In this document: piece by piece, positions 62,485 to 64,000 of the stretch
Layout of the letters: each line of letters starts with the position of its first letter
How positions within the stretch are numbered: the stretch's first letter is position 1
From: Paenibacillus silviterrae
GTDB taxonomy: Bacteria > Bacillota > Bacilli > Paenibacillales > NBRC-103111
Reading direction: 5' to 3'
Assembly: GCF_030167925.1 (NCBI RefSeq)
Contig: NZ_JASKUT010000002.1
Span: forward strand, 372,001 to 436,000
Length of the DNA: 64,000 nucleotides
Notes under the pieces: generated by a model
Told to the model about the DNA's origin: nothing
The model's database searches: none
What the model saw: only the letters and a program-made list of their open reading frames with translations
Position numbers and translations under genes: made by a program

Positions 62485-64000
62485 AATGCTGATCGTTGAT
62501 GACGAAGAGATTATAACGGACGGGTTGTTTGAGATATTCAACAAGCTGGATCTCGGTCTGGATCTATATAAAGCTTACTCCGGACGGGAAGCGTTGGACT
62601 TGATGAACCGGACGAGGGTGGACATCGTGTTATCCGATATCCGTATGCCCGGTATGGACGGGCTGGAGCTCATGGAGAACATTCGGCGCAACTGGTCGCA
62701 TTGCAAGATCATTTTTTTGACAGGCTTTAACGAATTTGACTACATCTATCGGGCGATTCAAACGCCGGGTGTAAGTTATCTGCTCAAGAGCGAAGGGTAC
62801 GATAAGGTAATCAATGCGGTGCGTGACGCGATCAAGGAATTGGAAAACAGCCTGAGGATCAACAACTTGATTCAGAAGTCAAGGGAGAACCTGACCACGC
62901 TTGAGACACTGGCTCGAGGAAACTATTTCCAGCACCTGCTTCATGGTGCGCGCGCCGCGGATGAACTGGAAGAGGACTTTCGGAGGCTGGATATCCCCCT
63001 TGATCCGTCCTTGCCCGTCCTTGTAGCGCTTGGCGACCTGACGCACAAGGGGATCCATAATTCATTCGCCGACAGACAAGAGGCGGCACTAGCAGTCAAG
63101 TTTCTAGCGGAAACGTTCCTCGCGGAAAGAACGATAAGCCTTGGTATGATCGATCGTTACGGTGACCTCTTCTGGCTCATTCAGCCGGCTTCAGAATCCG
63201 GGATACCGAAGGAGGAAGCCTATACTCGAACCGTAAGGTTTCTGGAAGGTGAATTCGAGCTTATTCAGCAAGCCTGCACGGAATCCTTGGATCTTACAGT
63301 TGCCGTTACTCTGGGAGGCAAACCGTGTGAGTGGAAGCTGCTATCAGTCTTCTACGATAAGATGAAGCGTCAGCAGCATTTGCGAGCGGGGGACGGCGCC
63401 CAGATGGTGCAGACGGTGAACATGGAGACTTCCGAGCCGTCCTTGCCGTCAAGAGAACGATCACCGCGTGATAAAGCAGAGGCATTGACGGCATACCTGG
63501 AAGGGGGGAGGAGGGAGGAGTTTCTCAAGCTCCTGGATGAACTGATCGAGCCGGCGCTCGATGGTCGGGGAACGGGAGGGTCCTTCCTGACGGAGCTGTA
63601 TTACATGATAGCACTGATCCTGTTGTCTTATATAAACCGATGGGAGCTTCATGAAAAGGTTGCTTCGGTCTGCCTCATGCAGAGTGACGGGCATGCATCC
63701 TGGCGTGAGGCGTTTGCCTTTCTGCGGCGGACGGCGGACTCGCTGTTTGCCCTCAGGCGAAGCGGGGAACGGAACAGGGCGGCAGCAGCCATTGATAAGG
63801 TCCGTTCTTACATTGAGGAGCATATGGCCGAGGATCTGTCGCTCGTACGTCTGGCGAATGTCATTCATTTCAATCCCTCGTATTTATCGCGTCTTTTTAA
63901 ACAGGAGTGCGGTGTCAATCTCTCCGAGTATATTGAGGAAGTAAGAGTGGGTAAAGCCAGGGAGCTCCTCAAGCAAGACGAGTTGAAGATTTCAGACATC
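62477..64000 (+). CDS. Response regulator, YesN type (AraC output), cut by window edge
   Basis: 508 codons visible from GTG 62477 (AAAGGAGGTG upstream). Receiver: LIVDDEE, phospho-acceptor Asp54 in VLSDIRMPGMDG, Lys in YLLKSEGY. A long middle part follows, then the C-terminal AraC domain beginning KVRSYIEEHMAEDLSLVRLA and SYLSRLFKQECGVNLSEYIE; the second helix-turn-helix runs off the end at ISDI. Pairs with the kinase that overlaps its start. Probably controls the importer at 56999-60626. Confidence 0.92.
   Translation, partial: MYRMLIVDDEEIITDGLFEIFNKLDLGLDLYKAYSGREALDLMNRTRVDIVLSDIRMPGMDGLELMENIRRNWSHCKIIFLTGFNEFDYIYRAIQTPGVSYLLKSEGYDKVINAVRDAIKELENSLRINNLIQKSRENLTTLETLARGNYFQHLLHGARAADELEEDFRRLDIPLDPSLPVLVALGDLTHKGIHNSFADRQEAALAVKFLAETFLAERTISLGMIDRYGDLFWLIQPASESGIPKEEAYTRTVRFLEGEFELIQQACTESLDLTVAVTLGGKPCEWKLLSVFYDKMKRQQHLRAGDGAQMVQTVNMETSEPSLPSRERSPRDKAEALTAYLEGGRREEFLKLLDELIEPALDGRGTGGSFLTELYYMIALILLSYINRWELHEKVASVCLMQSDGHASWREAFAFLRRTADSLFALRRSGERNRAAAAIDKVRSYIEEHMAEDLSLVRLANVIHFNPSYLSRLFKQECGVNLSEYIEEVRVGKARELLKQDELKISDI

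Overview
The window looks like chromosome from a spore-forming member of the Bacillota, most likely Paenibacillus or a close relative. The signs are a gerA-gerB-gerC germinant receptor operon, a large exported protein with NHL repeats and SLH modules, sugar importers of the Lpl type with YesM/YesN and YesS-like regulators, strong GGAGG ribosome binding sites with frequent GTG and TTG starts, a DUF1540 protein, and relatives of Bacillus subtilis gapB, pckA, SR1P, aspartase and the GlnK/GlnL two-component pair. Assignments rest on reading the translated sequence; no database search was run.

Layout. 1-1180: tail of an aldo/keto reductase, then remnants of a secreted protein and an AraC regulator. 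1227-5443: a hybrid sensor kinase with two kinase modules, and its response regulator. 5567-11776: a 2069-residue NHL/Ig/SLH surface protein. 11866-13312: gene remnants (metallophosphoesterase, gamma-glutamyltransferase). 13358-16889: a small Cys-rich protein, then the gluconeogenic cluster gapB, an SR1P-like peptide, pckA and ndk. 17717-20196: HAD phosphatase, Nudix hydrolase, and a GntR/ABC pair that has lost its permease. 20287-20897: remnants, including a sigma factor fragment. 20866-24691: the germination operon with a probable sigma-G promoter. 25061-27301: decayed region with an RraB-like pseudogene, a DUF3951 protein and a truncated Ger(x)C gene. 27334-33926: a two-component system divergent from a dicarboxylate symporter, aspartase and malic enzyme operon. 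34281-42682: a Fur-controlled siderophore-iron locus. 42821-44140: a glyoxalase-fold protein and an MBL-fold hydrolase. 44206-48661: a GntR/LacI regulator and a GH38 alpha-mannosidase. 48778-64000: two Lpl-type sugar import systems with their regulators and an unusual intracellular FG-GAP protein.

How the parts work together. The gapB/pckA cluster would run carbon from the TCA cycle back to sugars. The symporter, aspartase and malic enzyme would turn aspartate into fumarate and ammonium, and malate (via fumarase encoded elsewhere) into pyruvate. The iron locus has one ATPase but two binding proteins and two sets of permeases, so the ATPase probably serves both. Neither sugar import system has an ATPase, so both would depend on a shared MsmX-like ATPase elsewhere. 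Outside these operons much of the DNA is decayed: most remnants are 3' ends of genes, often with frameshifts, together with short dispersed repeats.
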